Positions 34,632 through 43,422 of a stretch of 64,000 bases of DNA are shown here, in pieces. How positions within the stretch are numbered: position 1 is the first letter of the stretch; each line of letters begins with the position of its first letter. The position numbers and the translations under genes were made by a program. Origin of the DNA: Nocardioides currus (lineage in GTDB: Bacteria > Actinomycetota > Actinomycetes > Propionibacteriales > Nocardioidaceae); contig NZ_PYXZ01000002.1 in NCBI RefSeq assembly GCF_003057875.1, positions 186,254 to 250,253 on the forward strand, given 5' to 3'. Under the pieces are notes generated by a model. It ran no database searches and was not told the origin of the DNA. It saw only the letters and a program-made list of their open reading frames with translations.

Positions 34632-35845
34632 GCCGGCTCGAGAACGCGCCAGGACCAGACGTGAGCGACCAGCAGGCCTCGGCGAGCTACCCGATCGCGG
34701 AGCTCGAGCGCCGTTTCTACGCCTTCTTCGTCGACCGGCTCCTCGGCTGGACGCTGGTCGCGGCCGCCGGTCTCGGCGCGTGGCTGGCGCTCGACGACGT
34801 GTGGACCGCCGTGTGGGTCGCCGCCGGCGTGATGGCCGTCGTGTGGCTCGCCCTCGTCGTCTCGGTCGGGGTCGGCGGCACGACTCCCGGCAAGGCGTTG
34901 GTCGGCCTCCGGGTCGTGCACCACGGCACCGGCACCCCCATCGGCATCGGCCGCTCGCTGCTGCGATCGATCGTGCTCGCGATCGCGTCCGTGCCCACGT
35001 TCGCCCTCGGGCTCGCCACGCTGGCCTGGACCGCCGTCGAGGACCGGGGCCACCAGCGCCGCGGCTGGCACGACCACCTCGCGCACTCGGTCGTCGTGGA
35101 CGTCCGACCGGTCGAGCACGTCGATGACGAGGTCGACGACGCCCCGCGCCACGTGGTGAACCTGACGGCCCTGCGCCTGATCCCGGCGCCGCCCGTCGAG
35201 ATCGCCCCGACGCCGCGCCGGGTCAACCCGGAGCAGTCGACGCGGCGTACCCCCCTTCCCGGCCAGCCCCCGGTCCAGGCCCCGGTCCAGACCCCGCCGC
35301 CCGTCGCCCAGCAGCCGGCACGCCAGCAGGCGCCGGCCCCGCAGGCTCCGCCTCCGGCCGCCCCGCCAGCACCGGTGCAGCACGCCGCCCCGCCGCAGCA
35401 CGCCGCCCCGCCGCAGCACGCCGCGCCGCCGTCGGCCCCGCCGATCCAGCGGCCGCCCGCGGACGACGGCCGCACGGTGGTCCGGACGGTGCCCGGCGCC
35501 ACGCCGGCGGGCCCGCGCTGGCGGGTCACCTTCGACAACGGCGAGACCTTCGTCGTCCAGGGCCTGGCCCTGGTCGGCCGCCGCCCCGAGCCGCGCTCGG
35601 GCGAGCAGGTGCACCACCTCGTGCCGCTGACCTCGAGCGACATGTCGGTCTCCAAGACGCACGCCCAGTTCGGCCCGGCGCCCGACGGTGCCCTGGTCGT
35701 CATGGACCGCGGCTCCACCAACGGCTCGGTGCTGGTGCGGCAGGGCGTGTCTCGGCCCCTGGCCCCCGGGAAGCCGGCCACGCTGGTCGACGGCGACACC
35801 GTGTCGTTCGGCGACCGTCAGATGTCGGTGCGCCGCGAGGCCTGA
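34628..35845 (+). CDS. RDD membrane domain - FHA fusion protein
   Basis: 405 residues. An N-terminal RDD domain with about three membrane segments (about 35-165; FYAFFVDRLLGWTLV, GGTTPGKALVGLRVV, RGWHDHLAHSVVVDV) is joined by a Pro/Gln-rich linker (about 200-290) to a C-terminal FHA domain (about 300-400; LVGRRPEPRSGE, DMSVSKTHAQF, DRGSTNGSVLVRQG). FHA phosphopeptide-binding residues are intact. This would dock phosphothreonine proteins at the inner membrane. GTG 34628 overlaps the upstream stop; GTG 34661 is an alternative start. Together with the phosphatase and soluble FHA protein it looks like a membrane-tethered Thr-phosphorylation module. Confidence 0.83.
   Translation: MSRLENAPGPDVSDQQASASYPIAELERRFYAFFVDRLLGWTLVAAAGLGAWLALDDVWTAVWVAAGVMAVVWLALVVSVGVGGTTPGKALVGLRVVHHGTGTPIGIGRSLLRSIVLAIASVPTFALGLATLAWTAVEDRGHQRRGWHDHLAHSVVVDVRPVEHVDDEVDDAPRHVVNLTALRLIPAPPVEIAPTPRRVNPEQSTRRTPLPGQPPVQAPVQTPPPVAQQPARQQAPAPQAPPPAAPPAPVQHAAPPQHAAPPQHAAPPSAPPIQRPPADDGRTVVRTVPGATPAGPRWRVTFDNGETFVVQGLALVGRRPEPRSGEQVHHLVPLTSSDMSVSKTHAQFGPAPDGALVVMDRGSTNGSVLVRQGVSRPLAPGKPATLVDGDTVSFGDRQMSVRREA
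35378..35431 (+). repeat. 3 x 18-bp tandem repeat (QHAAPP linker)
   Basis: Three near-identical 18-bp units, the third with one change, encode Gln-His-Ala-Ala-Pro-Pro in the linker of the RDD-FHA protein. Confidence 0.85.
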
Positions 35846-35854
35846 CCGGCCGAC

Positions 35855-37981
35855 CTAGCGGGTGATCGCGACCGGGATCCGGGTCTCGGAGCCGCGGGCG
35901 CCACGCCACACGACCCAGCCGTCGTCGAGGGGGGTGGGCCCGGTCGGACCGGTGATGGTGACGCGGACCGTCGCGGTCTCGCCGGGCGCGAGCCGGAGGG
36001 CGACCGGGGTCAGCCGCACCTGGTGACGGGTGAAGCCGAGCGCCTGCCCGGAGAAGTACTCCGCGCGCGAGCCGAGGTTGGTGACGCGGCGAGTCGTCGT
36101 GCCCCCGCCGCGGACGATGATCGAGGACGTGTTGAGGCCGCGCCAGGAGTGGGCCTCGAGGGCCTTGCGGTAGCTCGAGGGGCGTACGTCGAGGGCCAGC
36201 CCGGGCCTCGGCAGCGCGACGCCGACCTGCCCGCTGCCCTGCGTGAGCGTGGGCGCGCCCGCGACCGGCCGCGCGGTCGTGGTGAGGACGGAGCGGACGA
36301 CCGGTGCGGACCAGTCGTGGCGCGAGCGGAGCAGCGCGGCGAGGCCGCTGACGCGAGCGGTGGCGGCGGAGGTGCCGGAGAACAGCGCCCACGAGCCGGG
36401 TACGGCGCCGAGGACTCCCTCGCCGACGGCGACGACGTCCGGCTTCAGGACCGTGGAGCGTGAGTCGCCCGGCGCGGACCAGCCGGCCGCGCGGGCGGGC
36501 GTGCGTCCGGAGGGGAGCCCGGCGATCCGGACCGTCGTGCGGACGTGGGTGCGGGCCCACCGCGACAGGCGGCGGCCGTCGCGCTGGGTGAGCTGGACGG
36601 TCGGGACGCTGTGGAAGTCGTCGATCACGACGCCGGGACGCTCGTTGACCAGCACCATCGCGACACCGTCGGCGAGCGCGACCGCCTCGGACTTGTCGAC
36701 GCGCCCGATGCCGCCGCGCACGCAGAGCACCGCACGGCCCGCGACCCGGCGGGCGTCGAGGGAGCCGGGGCGGCACTGGCGGGCGTCCCGCTGCCGCGCG
36801 CCCGAGGCGGCGACGTCGGCGCCGACCACGAGCCGGACCGGCGCGAGTGACCGGCGAGACCGGCTGGCCCCGGTCAGGCTGGGTCCGCCCACGACCGAGA
36901 CGCGGCCCCGCAGCGTGCTGCCGCGGGTGGCCCCGACGGTGGTGACCCACGGCGAGGCGTGGCCGGCGAACGACGAGCGACCTGCGTTGCCGGCCGCGCC
37001 CACGACCACGACGTCGGCCTCGGCCGCGCCGAGCAGGGCGCGCTCGACGGTGTCGACCGCGGCCGGGCCGGCGACGGCGATGTTGAGGACGTCGACCCCG
37101 TCGGCGGTGGCGCGGTCGATCGCGGAGACGAGGTCGGCGGTGGCGCAGCCGTCGTCGGCCGGGTCGGGAGCCGCCCAGCAGGCCTTGTAGGCCGCGATCC
37201 GGGCACGCGGCGCCACGCCACCGAAGTCGCCCATCGTCCGCCCGCGCACGCGCACCGAGACGTCTGAGTTGCCGGCCGCCACGGAGGCGACCTGGGTGCC
37301 GTGCCCGACGACGTCGAGCGGTGAGAGGCGCTCGGAGGAGCGGATGCGGTCGGCGCCGAAGCCGGCCACCCACCAGCCGGCGCCGACCACCTTGCGGTTG
37401 CACGAGGACGAGGGCCAGCCGTCACCGGCGGTGCACTCGCCGGTGTAGGAGTCGTTTCCGGCACCGAGGCCGGGCACGTCCGCGAACAGCGGCGACCCGA
37501 GGGCCAGGCCGGAGTCGACGAAGCCGATGACGACGCCCGACCCGCCGCGCCCGACGTCGCCCCGCGGCCCGGCGAGCTGGGCCGCCTGGGCACCGGACGA
37601 GGTGATCCGCCCGGCCATCGGCAGCACCGTGCTGGGTTCGACCCCGACCACCTCGGGGTCGTCCTCGAGGACGGTCACCTGGTCGTTCGTCAGCTGGACG
37701 GCGAAGCCGTTGAGGGCCGTCGTCCACCGGTAGGTGGCGGTGGGAGAACCGATCGTGGCGAGGACGGCGTCCTGACGGGCGAGCAACGCCGCGGCATCGT
37801 CGCCCGACCCCGAGGTCCCGGCCCCGGACAGCGTGACCAGCTGCAGGCTGGTGGCATCGTCGGCGGCCGCCCCGGCGGGCGCCGACACCAGCGCGCCGGT
37901 CACCGCCGCCGCGGCCACGACCGCGGCCAGGAGCGCGCGCGAGCCCCGGGTCGCGGTGGCTCGGATCGGCACGGTCTTCAC
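35855..37981 (-). CDS. Secreted subtilisin-family (S8) protease
   Basis: 708 residues: signal peptide (about 1-40, ending APAGAAA), an I9-type propeptide (about 65-125), and an S8 domain with Asp156 (GVVIGFVDSG), His227 (GHGTQVASVAAGN) and Ser538 (FSGTSAATARVSG). A PA-like insertion lies before the Ser region, and a beta-rich Fn3-like domain follows (about 595-705), the plant/streptomycete subtilase layout. There is no C-terminal membrane helix, so it is not a type VII mycosin. The GTG start has GAGGA upstream, and CACAAT (minus strand, 38023-38018) may be its -10. It is convergent with the FHA operon, 9 bp apart; no functional link is shown. Confidence 0.88.
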   Translation of the reverse strand: MKTVPIRATATRGSRALLAAVVAAAAVTGALVSAPAGAAADDATSLQLVTLSGAGTSGSGDDAAALLARQDAVLATIGSPTATYRWTTALNGFAVQLTNDQVTVLEDDPEVVGVEPSTVLPMAGRITSSGAQAAQLAGPRGDVGRGGSGVVIGFVDSGLALGSPLFADVPGLGAGNDSYTGECTAGDGWPSSSCNRKVVGAGWWVAGFGADRIRSSERLSPLDVVGHGTQVASVAAGNSDVSVRVRGRTMGDFGGVAPRARIAAYKACWAAPDPADDGCATADLVSAIDRATADGVDVLNIAVAGPAAVDTVERALLGAAEADVVVVGAAGNAGRSSFAGHASPWVTTVGATRGSTLRGRVSVVGGPSLTGASRSRRSLAPVRLVVGADVAASGARQRDARQCRPGSLDARRVAGRAVLCVRGGIGRVDKSEAVALADGVAMVLVNERPGVVIDDFHSVPTVQLTQRDGRRLSRWARTHVRTTVRIAGLPSGRTPARAAGWSAPGDSRSTVLKPDVVAVGEGVLGAVPGSWALFSGTSAATARVSGLAALLRSRHDWSAPVVRSVLTTTARPVAGAPTLTQGSGQVGVALPRPGLALDVRPSSYRKALEAHSWRGLNTSSIIVRGGGTTTRRVTNLGSRAEYFSGQALGFTRHQVRLTPVALRLAPGETATVRVTITGPTGPTPLDDGWVVWRGARGSETRIPVAITR

Positions 37982-38086
37982 GTGGGTCCTCGACGGTCGG
38001 TGGGACAGGAGTGCGCCATTGTGACGCGGAACCCTCCATGGTGTCAGCCGGTCGGAGGGGAGGCAAAGCCGTCCCCGGGCGGGACC

Positions 38087-38092
38087 TACGCT
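38087..38092 (+). promoter_or_regulatory. -10 box of the HAD gene (leaderless)
   Basis: TACGCT, then 6 nt, then ATG, with no Shine-Dalgarno. The rest of the 117 bp gap to the subtilase start holds that gene's own promoter on the other strand. Confidence 0.55.
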
Positions 38093-38098
38093 GGCGCC

Positions 38099-38737
38099 AT
38101 GTCCTCACCGGCCCCCGCACCCGCTCCCGAGCTCGTCGTCGGCTTCGACCTGGACATGACCCTGATCAACACGGTGCCGGGCTTCGCGGCGACCCTGGAG
38201 GCGCTCGGCGCCGAGCTCGGCGTCGGCTTCCCGGTCGCCGAGCTGACCCGGAGGCTGGGCCCGCCGCTGGACGTGATCCTGCGGCCGCACCTCGCCGAGG
38301 AGGCCATCGGGCCCGCCGTCGACCGGTTCCGCGAGCTCTACGTCGACCACTCCATCACCCCGGTGCCGGTGCTGCCGGGCGCGCACGAGGCGCTCGCCGC
38401 CGTACGCCGCCACGGCGGCCGCGTCCTGGTCGTCACCGGCAAGTTCGCGCCCAACGCGCAGCGGCACGTCGACCACCTCGCCCTCGACGTCGACCACGTC
38501 GAGGGGACGGTGTGGGGGGTCGGCAAGGCCGACGTGCTGCGCCAGGAGGGTGCGTCGGTCTACGTCGGCGACCACGTGCACGACGTCGAGGGCGCGCTCG
38601 CGGCCGGTGTCGTCAGCGTCTCGGTGCTGACCGGCGGGTGCACCCGCGAGGAGCTGGTCGCCGCCGGCACCCACGTCGTCCTCGACAGCCTGGCCGACTT
38701 CCCGGGCTGGCTCGACGAGCACCTGGGCGTCGGCTGA
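38099..38737 (+). CDS. HAD-superfamily hydrolase (phosphoglycolate phosphatase-like)
   Basis: 212 residues. The nucleophile motif FDLDMTL gives Asp17 and Asp19; motif II VLVVTGKFAPN, Lys in VGKADVLRQ, and motif IV VYVGDHVHDVEGALAAG follow. The cap inserted after motif I is the C1 helical type, as in phosphoglycolate phosphatases and beta-phosphoglucomutases. The substrate is unknown. It sits just before the cold-shock gene but has its own promoter. Confidence 0.85.
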   Translation: MSSPAPAPAPELVVGFDLDMTLINTVPGFAATLEALGAELGVGFPVAELTRRLGPPLDVILRPHLAEEAIGPAVDRFRELYVDHSITPVPVLPGAHEALAAVRRHGGRVLVVTGKFAPNAQRHVDHLALDVDHVEGTVWGVGKADVLRQEGASVYVGDHVHDVEGALAAGVVSVSVLTGGCTREELVAAGTHVVLDSLADFPGWLDEHLGVG

Positions 38738-38859
38738 GCGACGTCCCGCCGATGTCCACCGGCGCCAATCGGTTGGCGGCGTGTTGGCGGGTCGGCCTAG
38801 AGTTCGACCGCGATCGCGCAGGGCGGTCGTGCGGACGTGCGAGTAGAAGAGGTCAGGCC

Positions 38860-39255
38860 GTGCCCAGTGGCAAGGTGAAGTGGTTCGACGCCGACAAGGG
38901 GTTCGGGTTCCTGTCGCAGGACAGCGGCCCCGACGTCTACCTGCACGCCGACGCGCTCCCCGAGGGCATGACGACGATCAAGAACGGCACCCGCGTCGAG
39001 TTCGGCATCGCCCAGGGCCGGCGCGGCGACCAGGCGCTCCAGGTGCGCGTCGTCGACGCTCCCGCCTCGGTCTCGCGCAACAAGCGCAACGCCCAGCGCA
39101 AGGACCCCGAGCTGATGGTCACCATCGTCGAGGACCTGATCCGGCTGCTCGACGGCGTGGGCGAGACCTACCGCCACGGCCGGCACCCGGAGGCGAAGAC
39201 CGCCAGGCCGACGGCCAAGCTGCTGCGCGCGCTGGCCGACGAGCTCGAGCTCTGA
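38860..39255 (+). CDS. Cold-shock domain protein with C-terminal extension
   Basis: 131 residues. The cold-shock domain (1-65) has SGKVKWFDADKGFGFL with RNP-1 KGFGFL and RNP-2-like VYLHADAL. A 60-residue helical, basic extension follows (KDPELMVTIVEDLIRLLDGV), as in the longer actinobacterial CspB (Rv0871-like). It binds RNA or single-stranded DNA as a chaperone. The upstream gap has TAGAGT (38798-38803) as a possible -10 and a leader hairpin CGACCG ... CGGTCG (38805-38829) that could be temperature-sensitive. The GTG start follows AAGAGG. Confidence 0.88.
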   Translation: MPSGKVKWFDADKGFGFLSQDSGPDVYLHADALPEGMTTIKNGTRVEFGIAQGRRGDQALQVRVVDAPASVSRNKRNAQRKDPELMVTIVEDLIRLLDGVGETYRHGRHPEAKTARPTAKLLRALADELEL

Positions 39256-39258
39256 CCC

Positions 39259-40677
39259 TCAGGCGGTCGCGGGCGCCGTACGCACCCGTCCCGGGCGGCT
39301 GAGGAACACGTAGACCGCCCACGCGAAGAGCACCCCGCACGCGATCCCGAGCCCGAGGCGCGGCATCAAGGGCATCGCGATGCCCACGAACCCGCCGACC
39401 ACCCACGCCAGCTGGAGGGTGGTGTCGGAGCGGGCGAACGCGCTCGCCTGGATGCGCTCGGGGACGTCGCGCTGGATGGTGGAGTCGAGGGACAGCTTCG
39501 CCAGCGACTGCGCCAGCCCGGCCGTCAGGCCGAGCGCGACCAGCGACGGCAGGCCGTAGAACAGCGACGCGACGAGCACGACCAGCGCGTCGGCGGCCAG
39601 CGCGAGCACGACCGTCAGACTCGGGTCGATCTTCTTCAGGACCGAGCCGAGGGTGATGCCCAGGGTGTTGCCCAGTCCCGCGGCGCCGATGACGAGGCCG
39701 AGCAGCACCTCGGGCTTCCAGTCGCCGATCGGGTTGTCGCGCAGCAGGAAGGCCATGAACATCGTCAGGAACCCCGAGAGCCAGCGCGGACCGCAGTTGG
39801 CCCGCAGCGCGAAGGCCACCGCGGCCGGGATCGGGGTGCGAGGCCGCCGGCCCTTGCCGCCGGTCTCGGGCTGCCGGTCGCGGGCCGCGGGCATCAGCAC
39901 GAGCGTGCCCTCCCCGACGCTCGAGTCGACGCGGCTCGGGAGCCGGATCGCCCAGATGGTCGCGACCACGAACAGCACGAAACCGTAGCGCAGTGACCAC
40001 TCCGGCCCCGCCGTCGAGGCCAGCACGGCGATCGGGGCGGACAGCGCCGCGCCGACGACGCCGGCCAGCGACACCCGGGCGTTGGCCTTGACCAGCGTCA
40101 GGGTCGGGGGGACGAGTCGGGGTACGGCGGCGGCGCGCGTGACGCCGTACGCCTTGGACGCCACCAGGACGCCCAGCGCCGCGGGGAACAGCCAGTCGGA
40201 CTCGGTCGCGACCGCCGTGGCCAGCACCCAGCACAGGAAGGCGCGGATGGCCATCGTGGAGCCGACCGCCCAGCGGCGGCCGTGGCTGAAGCGGTCGAGG
40301 AACGGACCGATGAGGGGCGCGACGATCGCGAACGGGAGCATCGTCAGGCCGAGGAACAGCGCCACCTGTCCGCGCGCCTCCCCGGTGGGCACCTGGAAGA
40401 ACAGGGTGCCGGCCAGCGAGATCGCGACGGCCGCGTCGCCGGCGGCGTTGACGGCGTGCAGCGCGATCAGGCGGGACAGTCCGGACTCGCCGGCGCCCTC
40501 GGCCCGGGCGGCACGCCGCGCCGTACGCACGGTGTAGCGGCCGGCCCGGCCGGTGACCCGGGTGGCCCCGGCCACGCCGCGCCCGACACCGCGGCCCGCG
40601 GCTCGCACGCCCCGGCCGGCGCTCGCGAGCCGGTGCGGCGCGGTGGCGTCGCCGGGGGGCTCGTGGTCGGTGGTCAT
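39259..40677 (-). CDS. MFS transporter (Rv0876c-like)
   Basis: 472 residues, about 12 membrane segments. A basic, Gly/Arg-rich N-terminal stretch of about 75 residues precedes LSRLIALHAVNAAGDAAVAI. The A-loop-like GPFLDRFSHGRRW marks the first cytoplasmic loop, and a long cytoplasmic loop (VLMPAARDRQPETGGKGRR) joins the halves. In M. tuberculosis a similar MFS protein (Rv0876c) lies near cspB (Rv0871), as here. The substrate is unknown. The ATG at 40677 is preferred over a GTG about 13 codons upstream. It is convergent with the cold-shock gene. Confidence 0.85.
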   Translation of the reverse strand: MTTDHEPPGDATAPHRLASAGRGVRAAGRGVGRGVAGATRVTGRAGRYTVRTARRAARAEGAGESGLSRLIALHAVNAAGDAAVAISLAGTLFFQVPTGEARGQVALFLGLTMLPFAIVAPLIGPFLDRFSHGRRWAVGSTMAIRAFLCWVLATAVATESDWLFPAALGVLVASKAYGVTRAAAVPRLVPPTLTLVKANARVSLAGVVGAALSAPIAVLASTAGPEWSLRYGFVLFVVATIWAIRLPSRVDSSVGEGTLVLMPAARDRQPETGGKGRRPRTPIPAAVAFALRANCGPRWLSGFLTMFMAFLLRDNPIGDWKPEVLLGLVIGAAGLGNTLGITLGSVLKKIDPSLTVVLALAADALVVLVASLFYGLPSLVALGLTAGLAQSLAKLSLDSTIQRDVPERIQASAFARSDTTLQLAWVVGGFVGIAMPLMPRLGLGIACGVLFAWAVYVFLSRPGRVRTAPATA

Positions 40678-40775
40678 GGGCCAATCCTGCCGTGTGGGTG
40701 GAGTGCGGTGGTGCATCAGGCGTCCGTGTGGCAGGTCGAACTGACAGACCCGGTGGAGTTTGCGATGATGCGACG

Positions 40776-41552
40776 GTGATCGACCTCGACGAGACCTCGC
40801 CCGACGCCATCCTGGCCGCGGCCGTCGAGGACGCCCGAGCCGCCGTGCTCGAGCTGACGGGCGGCGGCGACGTCGGCGAGCACCTCGGGGTCCACCACGA
40901 GGACGAGCTCGTCGTCACCCACACCTTCGCCTGCACGCGACCGGGCTACGTCGGCTGGCACTGGTCGGTGACCGTCACCCGCGACGCCGACGCCACCCGG
41001 GCCACCGTCAACGAGGCCGTGCTGCTGCCCGGCTCCGACGCGATCGTCGCGCCATCCTGGGTGCCCTACAAGGAGCGCCTCCAGCCCGGCGACCTCTCCC
41101 CGGGCGACCTGCTCCCCGTCGAGGACGAGGACCCGCGCCTGGTCCCGACCTACCTCGTCGGCGACGACCCGCTCGACCCCGACGCCCGCGCGCAGGTGCG
41201 CCAGGTCGCGGGGGACCTCGGCCTCGGTCGCGTCCGCACGCTGTCGATCGAGGGCCGGGACATGGCGGCCGAGCGGTGGTACGCCGGCGACGGCGGTCCC
41301 GAGGCGCCGCTCGCGAAGAGCGCCCCCGACTCCTGCTGGTCGTGCGGCTTCCTGGTCCGGCTCGCCGGCCCGCTCTCCGACACCTTCGGCGTCTGCGCCA
41401 ACGGCAACGCCAACGACGACGGCAAGGTCGTCACCCTCGACCACGGCTGTGGTGCGCACTCCGAGGTCAAGCTGGCCCGCAAGCAGCAGCCGATCCCGGT
41501 GCCCGACCACGTCTTCGACACGCTGACCGACGACGAGCTCGAGTCGCTCTAG
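40776..41552 (+). CDS. DUF3027 protein with zinc-ribbon-like cysteines
   Basis: 258 residues of the actinobacterial DUF3027 family (Rv0883c-like). The N-terminal half is an acidic alpha/beta domain (RPGYVGWHWSVTVTRD). The C-terminal half has SCWSCGFLVRL, FGVCANGN and LDHGCGAHSEVKL, four cysteines in a zinc-ribbon arrangement. Function is not known. The GTG follows AGTTTGCGATGATGCGACG with no clear ribosome site and no good -10 at leaderless spacing, so the start is less certain. It ends directly against the convergent methyltransferase gene. Confidence 0.82.
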   Translation: MIDLDETSPDAILAAAVEDARAAVLELTGGGDVGEHLGVHHEDELVVTHTFACTRPGYVGWHWSVTVTRDADATRATVNEAVLLPGSDAIVAPSWVPYKERLQPGDLSPGDLLPVEDEDPRLVPTYLVGDDPLDPDARAQVRQVAGDLGLGRVRTLSIEGRDMAAERWYAGDGGPEAPLAKSAPDSCWSCGFLVRLAGPLSDTFGVCANGNANDDGKVVTLDHGCGAHSEVKLARKQQPIPVPDHVFDTLTDDELESL

Positions 41553-42155
41553 CTAGTCGGCCTGGTCGGCGGACAGCACCCACACGGCGTAGTCGTCGTC
41601 CGGCGGGTGCAGCTCGTAGCTCCCGAACCGCCACACGACGCCGAGCCCCGCCGCCTCGACGTCCGCGACGAACTCGTCGGCGGGGTAGGTGCGGCTGCCG
41701 TTCTTGGTGCTGGCCAGCTCGAAGCCCGCCAGGATCCGACCACCCGGCGCGAGCAGCGACCGCAGGTGGGCGAGCACGTCGCGCTCGGTGTCCTCGCCGA
41801 GGTAGACCAGCACGTTGCCGACCACGACGACCAGGTCGAAGGGTTCGAGCGGCGGGATGGCGAGCGCCTCGTGGGGGAGCACCGGCAGGTCGGCGTACGT
41901 CGACCGCGACTGCTCCCGCAGGGCCGGGTCCGGCTCCGTGGCGACCACGTCGTGGCCCCGCGCCGCCAGCGCGGCGGCGATCCTGCCCATCCCGGAGCCG
42001 ACGTCGAGGATGCGGGCGTGCCGCGGGACGAGGGCGTCGGCCAGCCGGGCCTCACCGGTGATGTCGGCGCCGTCGGCCACCAGGGCGGCGAAGTGCTGGC
42101 CGTAGCCGCGGTTGCCCTCGCCGACGAGCTCCCAGCGGGTCGGGGGGAGGCTCAC
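41553..42155 (-). CDS. Class I SAM-dependent methyltransferase
   Basis: 200 residues. Motif I is ILDVGSGMGRIAAALAARG, followed by VVATEPD, the SAM-contacting EPFDLVVVVGNVLVYLGED and LLAPGGRILAGFEL. The substrate is not evident; close relatives in this neighbourhood are annotated simply as class I methyltransferases. The GTG start overlaps the stop of the DUF2530 gene (GTGA), and no ribosome site is needed if coupled. Confidence 0.85.
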   Translation of the reverse strand: MSLPPTRWELVGEGNRGYGQHFAALVADGADITGEARLADALVPRHARILDVGSGMGRIAAALAARGHDVVATEPDPALREQSRSTYADLPVLPHEALAIPPLEPFDLVVVVGNVLVYLGEDTERDVLAHLRSLLAPGGRILAGFELASTKNGSRTYPADEFVADVEAAGLGVVWRFGSYELHPPDDDYAVWVLSADQAD

Positions 42156-42436
42156 GGCTCGACGAGCTCGGCGCGCGCCTTGCGGCGGCGGCGGCAGTAC
42201 TCCAGGCCGAAGAGGCCCAGGCCGAAGCCGGCCAGGCAGGTCCACAGCCACCAGGTGCGGCCACTGTCCTGCAGGGCGTCGTAGAAGGGGAGGAGGGCGA
42301 CGAAGGCGATCAGCCAGACGGCGACGCCGACCTCGGTGGTGCGCACGCCGTCGACGTCGAGCGGGGCGACCTGGGCCACGATGTAGGTGCGCTTGCCGAT
42401 CTCGTGCTGGGTCTTCTGGTCGTCCCTCAGCTCCAT
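42152..42436 (-). CDS. DUF2530 small membrane protein
   Basis: 94 residues. A short soluble N-terminus (VAQVAPLDVDGVRTTEVG, the DUF2530 hallmark) is followed by two membrane segments (about 36-52 and 63-80) and a basic C-terminus. Function is unknown; the family is restricted to Actinobacteria and usually lies near this DUF3027 block. It is first of a two-gene unit with the methyltransferase. Confidence 0.83.
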   Translation of the reverse strand: MELRDDQKTQHEIGKRTYIVAQVAPLDVDGVRTTEVGVAVWLIAFVALLPFYDALQDSGRTWWLWTCLAGFGLGLFGLEYCRRRRKARAELVEP

Positions 42437-42502
42437 GCGCTCAGGCTACCCGTGGACACCGGCGTGCAGCGACTCTCCTTTGTCAGGTAGATTACTCGAC
42501 TA

Positions 42503-43375
42503 ATGACAGTCCAGACCGCCCCCGCCCCTCCCGCCACGACCGCTCCGCAGTCAGGCGTGGCCTCCGGCCGCTCCCGCGTGCGCGGTTGGTTGCCGCACCT
42601 GCTCACCGTCGCGGTGCTGCTCGGCTCGTGGTGGCTGGTCACCCGGCTCGAGCTGGTCAAGCCGCTGTTCCTGCCCTCGCCGGGCGCCGTGTGGGACGCG
42701 TTCGTGCGGGCCAACACCGACCATCCGCTGAGCCCCGGGTCCGACCGGATCGTGCGCGGCGAGCAGAACTACTACCTGTGGGAGCACCTGGTCGCGAGCC
42801 TCCAGCGGATCGGGATCGGGGTGGGCGCCGCGGTCGTGTTCGCCGTACCCCTCGGACTGGTGATGGGGACCAGCCGCGTCATCGGCAACGTGCTCGAGCC
42901 CTACCTCAACTTCCTGCGCTCGCTGCCGCCGCTGGCCTACATCGGTCTGCTGATCGTGTGGTTCGGCATCGGCGACCAGTCGAAGATCTGGCTGCTCTTC
43001 CTCGCCGCGTTCCCGCCGATCGCGGTGGCCACCATCAGCGGCGTGCGGGGCGTGCGGACCGACCACGTGCTCGCCGCCCGGGCGCTCGGCGCCTCGCAAC
43101 GGCAGATCATGACCGGCGTGCTGCTGCCGAGCACCCTGCCCGAGATCCTCACCGGCGTCCGGGTCGCCGTCGGCTTCGCCTGGACCACCGTCGTCGCCGC
43201 CGAGATCTCCAACGGCATCCCCGGCGTCGGCGGGCTGGCCTACCTCTCGGGCCAGCAGCTCAAGAGCCCGCTGGTCATCGCGTGCATCGCCGTCATCGGC
43301 CTCACCGCCATCGTCTTCGACCTGGGCCTCACGTGGCTCGAGCGCCGGCTCGTGCCCTGGCGCGGGCAGTCCTGA
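42503..43375 (+). CDS. ABC importer permease, sulfonate/nitrate/taurine type
   Basis: 290 residues of the SsuC/TauC/NrtB family with about six membrane segments and the EAA loop ARALGASQRQIMTGVLLPST. An insertion after the first segment (AFVRANTDHPLSPGSDRIV) matches the TauC-like form. With the binding protein and ATPase it forms an importer for an alkanesulfonate-, taurine- or nitrate-like solute. The short upstream gap has TAGATT (42488-42493) and a small palindrome ATTAcTCGAcTAAT over the ATG, which may be an operator. Confidence 0.88.
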   Translation: MTVQTAPAPPATTAPQSGVASGRSRVRGWLPHLLTVAVLLGSWWLVTRLELVKPLFLPSPGAVWDAFVRANTDHPLSPGSDRIVRGEQNYYLWEHLVASLQRIGIGVGAAVVFAVPLGLVMGTSRVIGNVLEPYLNFLRSLPPLAYIGLLIVWFGIGDQSKIWLLFLAAFPPIAVATISGVRGVRTDHVLAARALGASQRQIMTGVLLPSTLPEILTGVRVAVGFAWTTVVAAEISNGIPGVGGLAYLSGQQLKSPLVIACIAVIGLTAIVFDLGLTWLERRLVPWRGQS

Positions 43376-43422
43376 CCACCCCTCGTCCACCCGAACGTCC
43401 CGCCCGGAAGCGAGCACCACAC

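Noticed and set aside
35855..37981. Subtilase as a type VII secretion mycosin
   Set aside because: No C-terminal membrane helix and no ESX genes nearby; the FHA neighbours alone are not enough.
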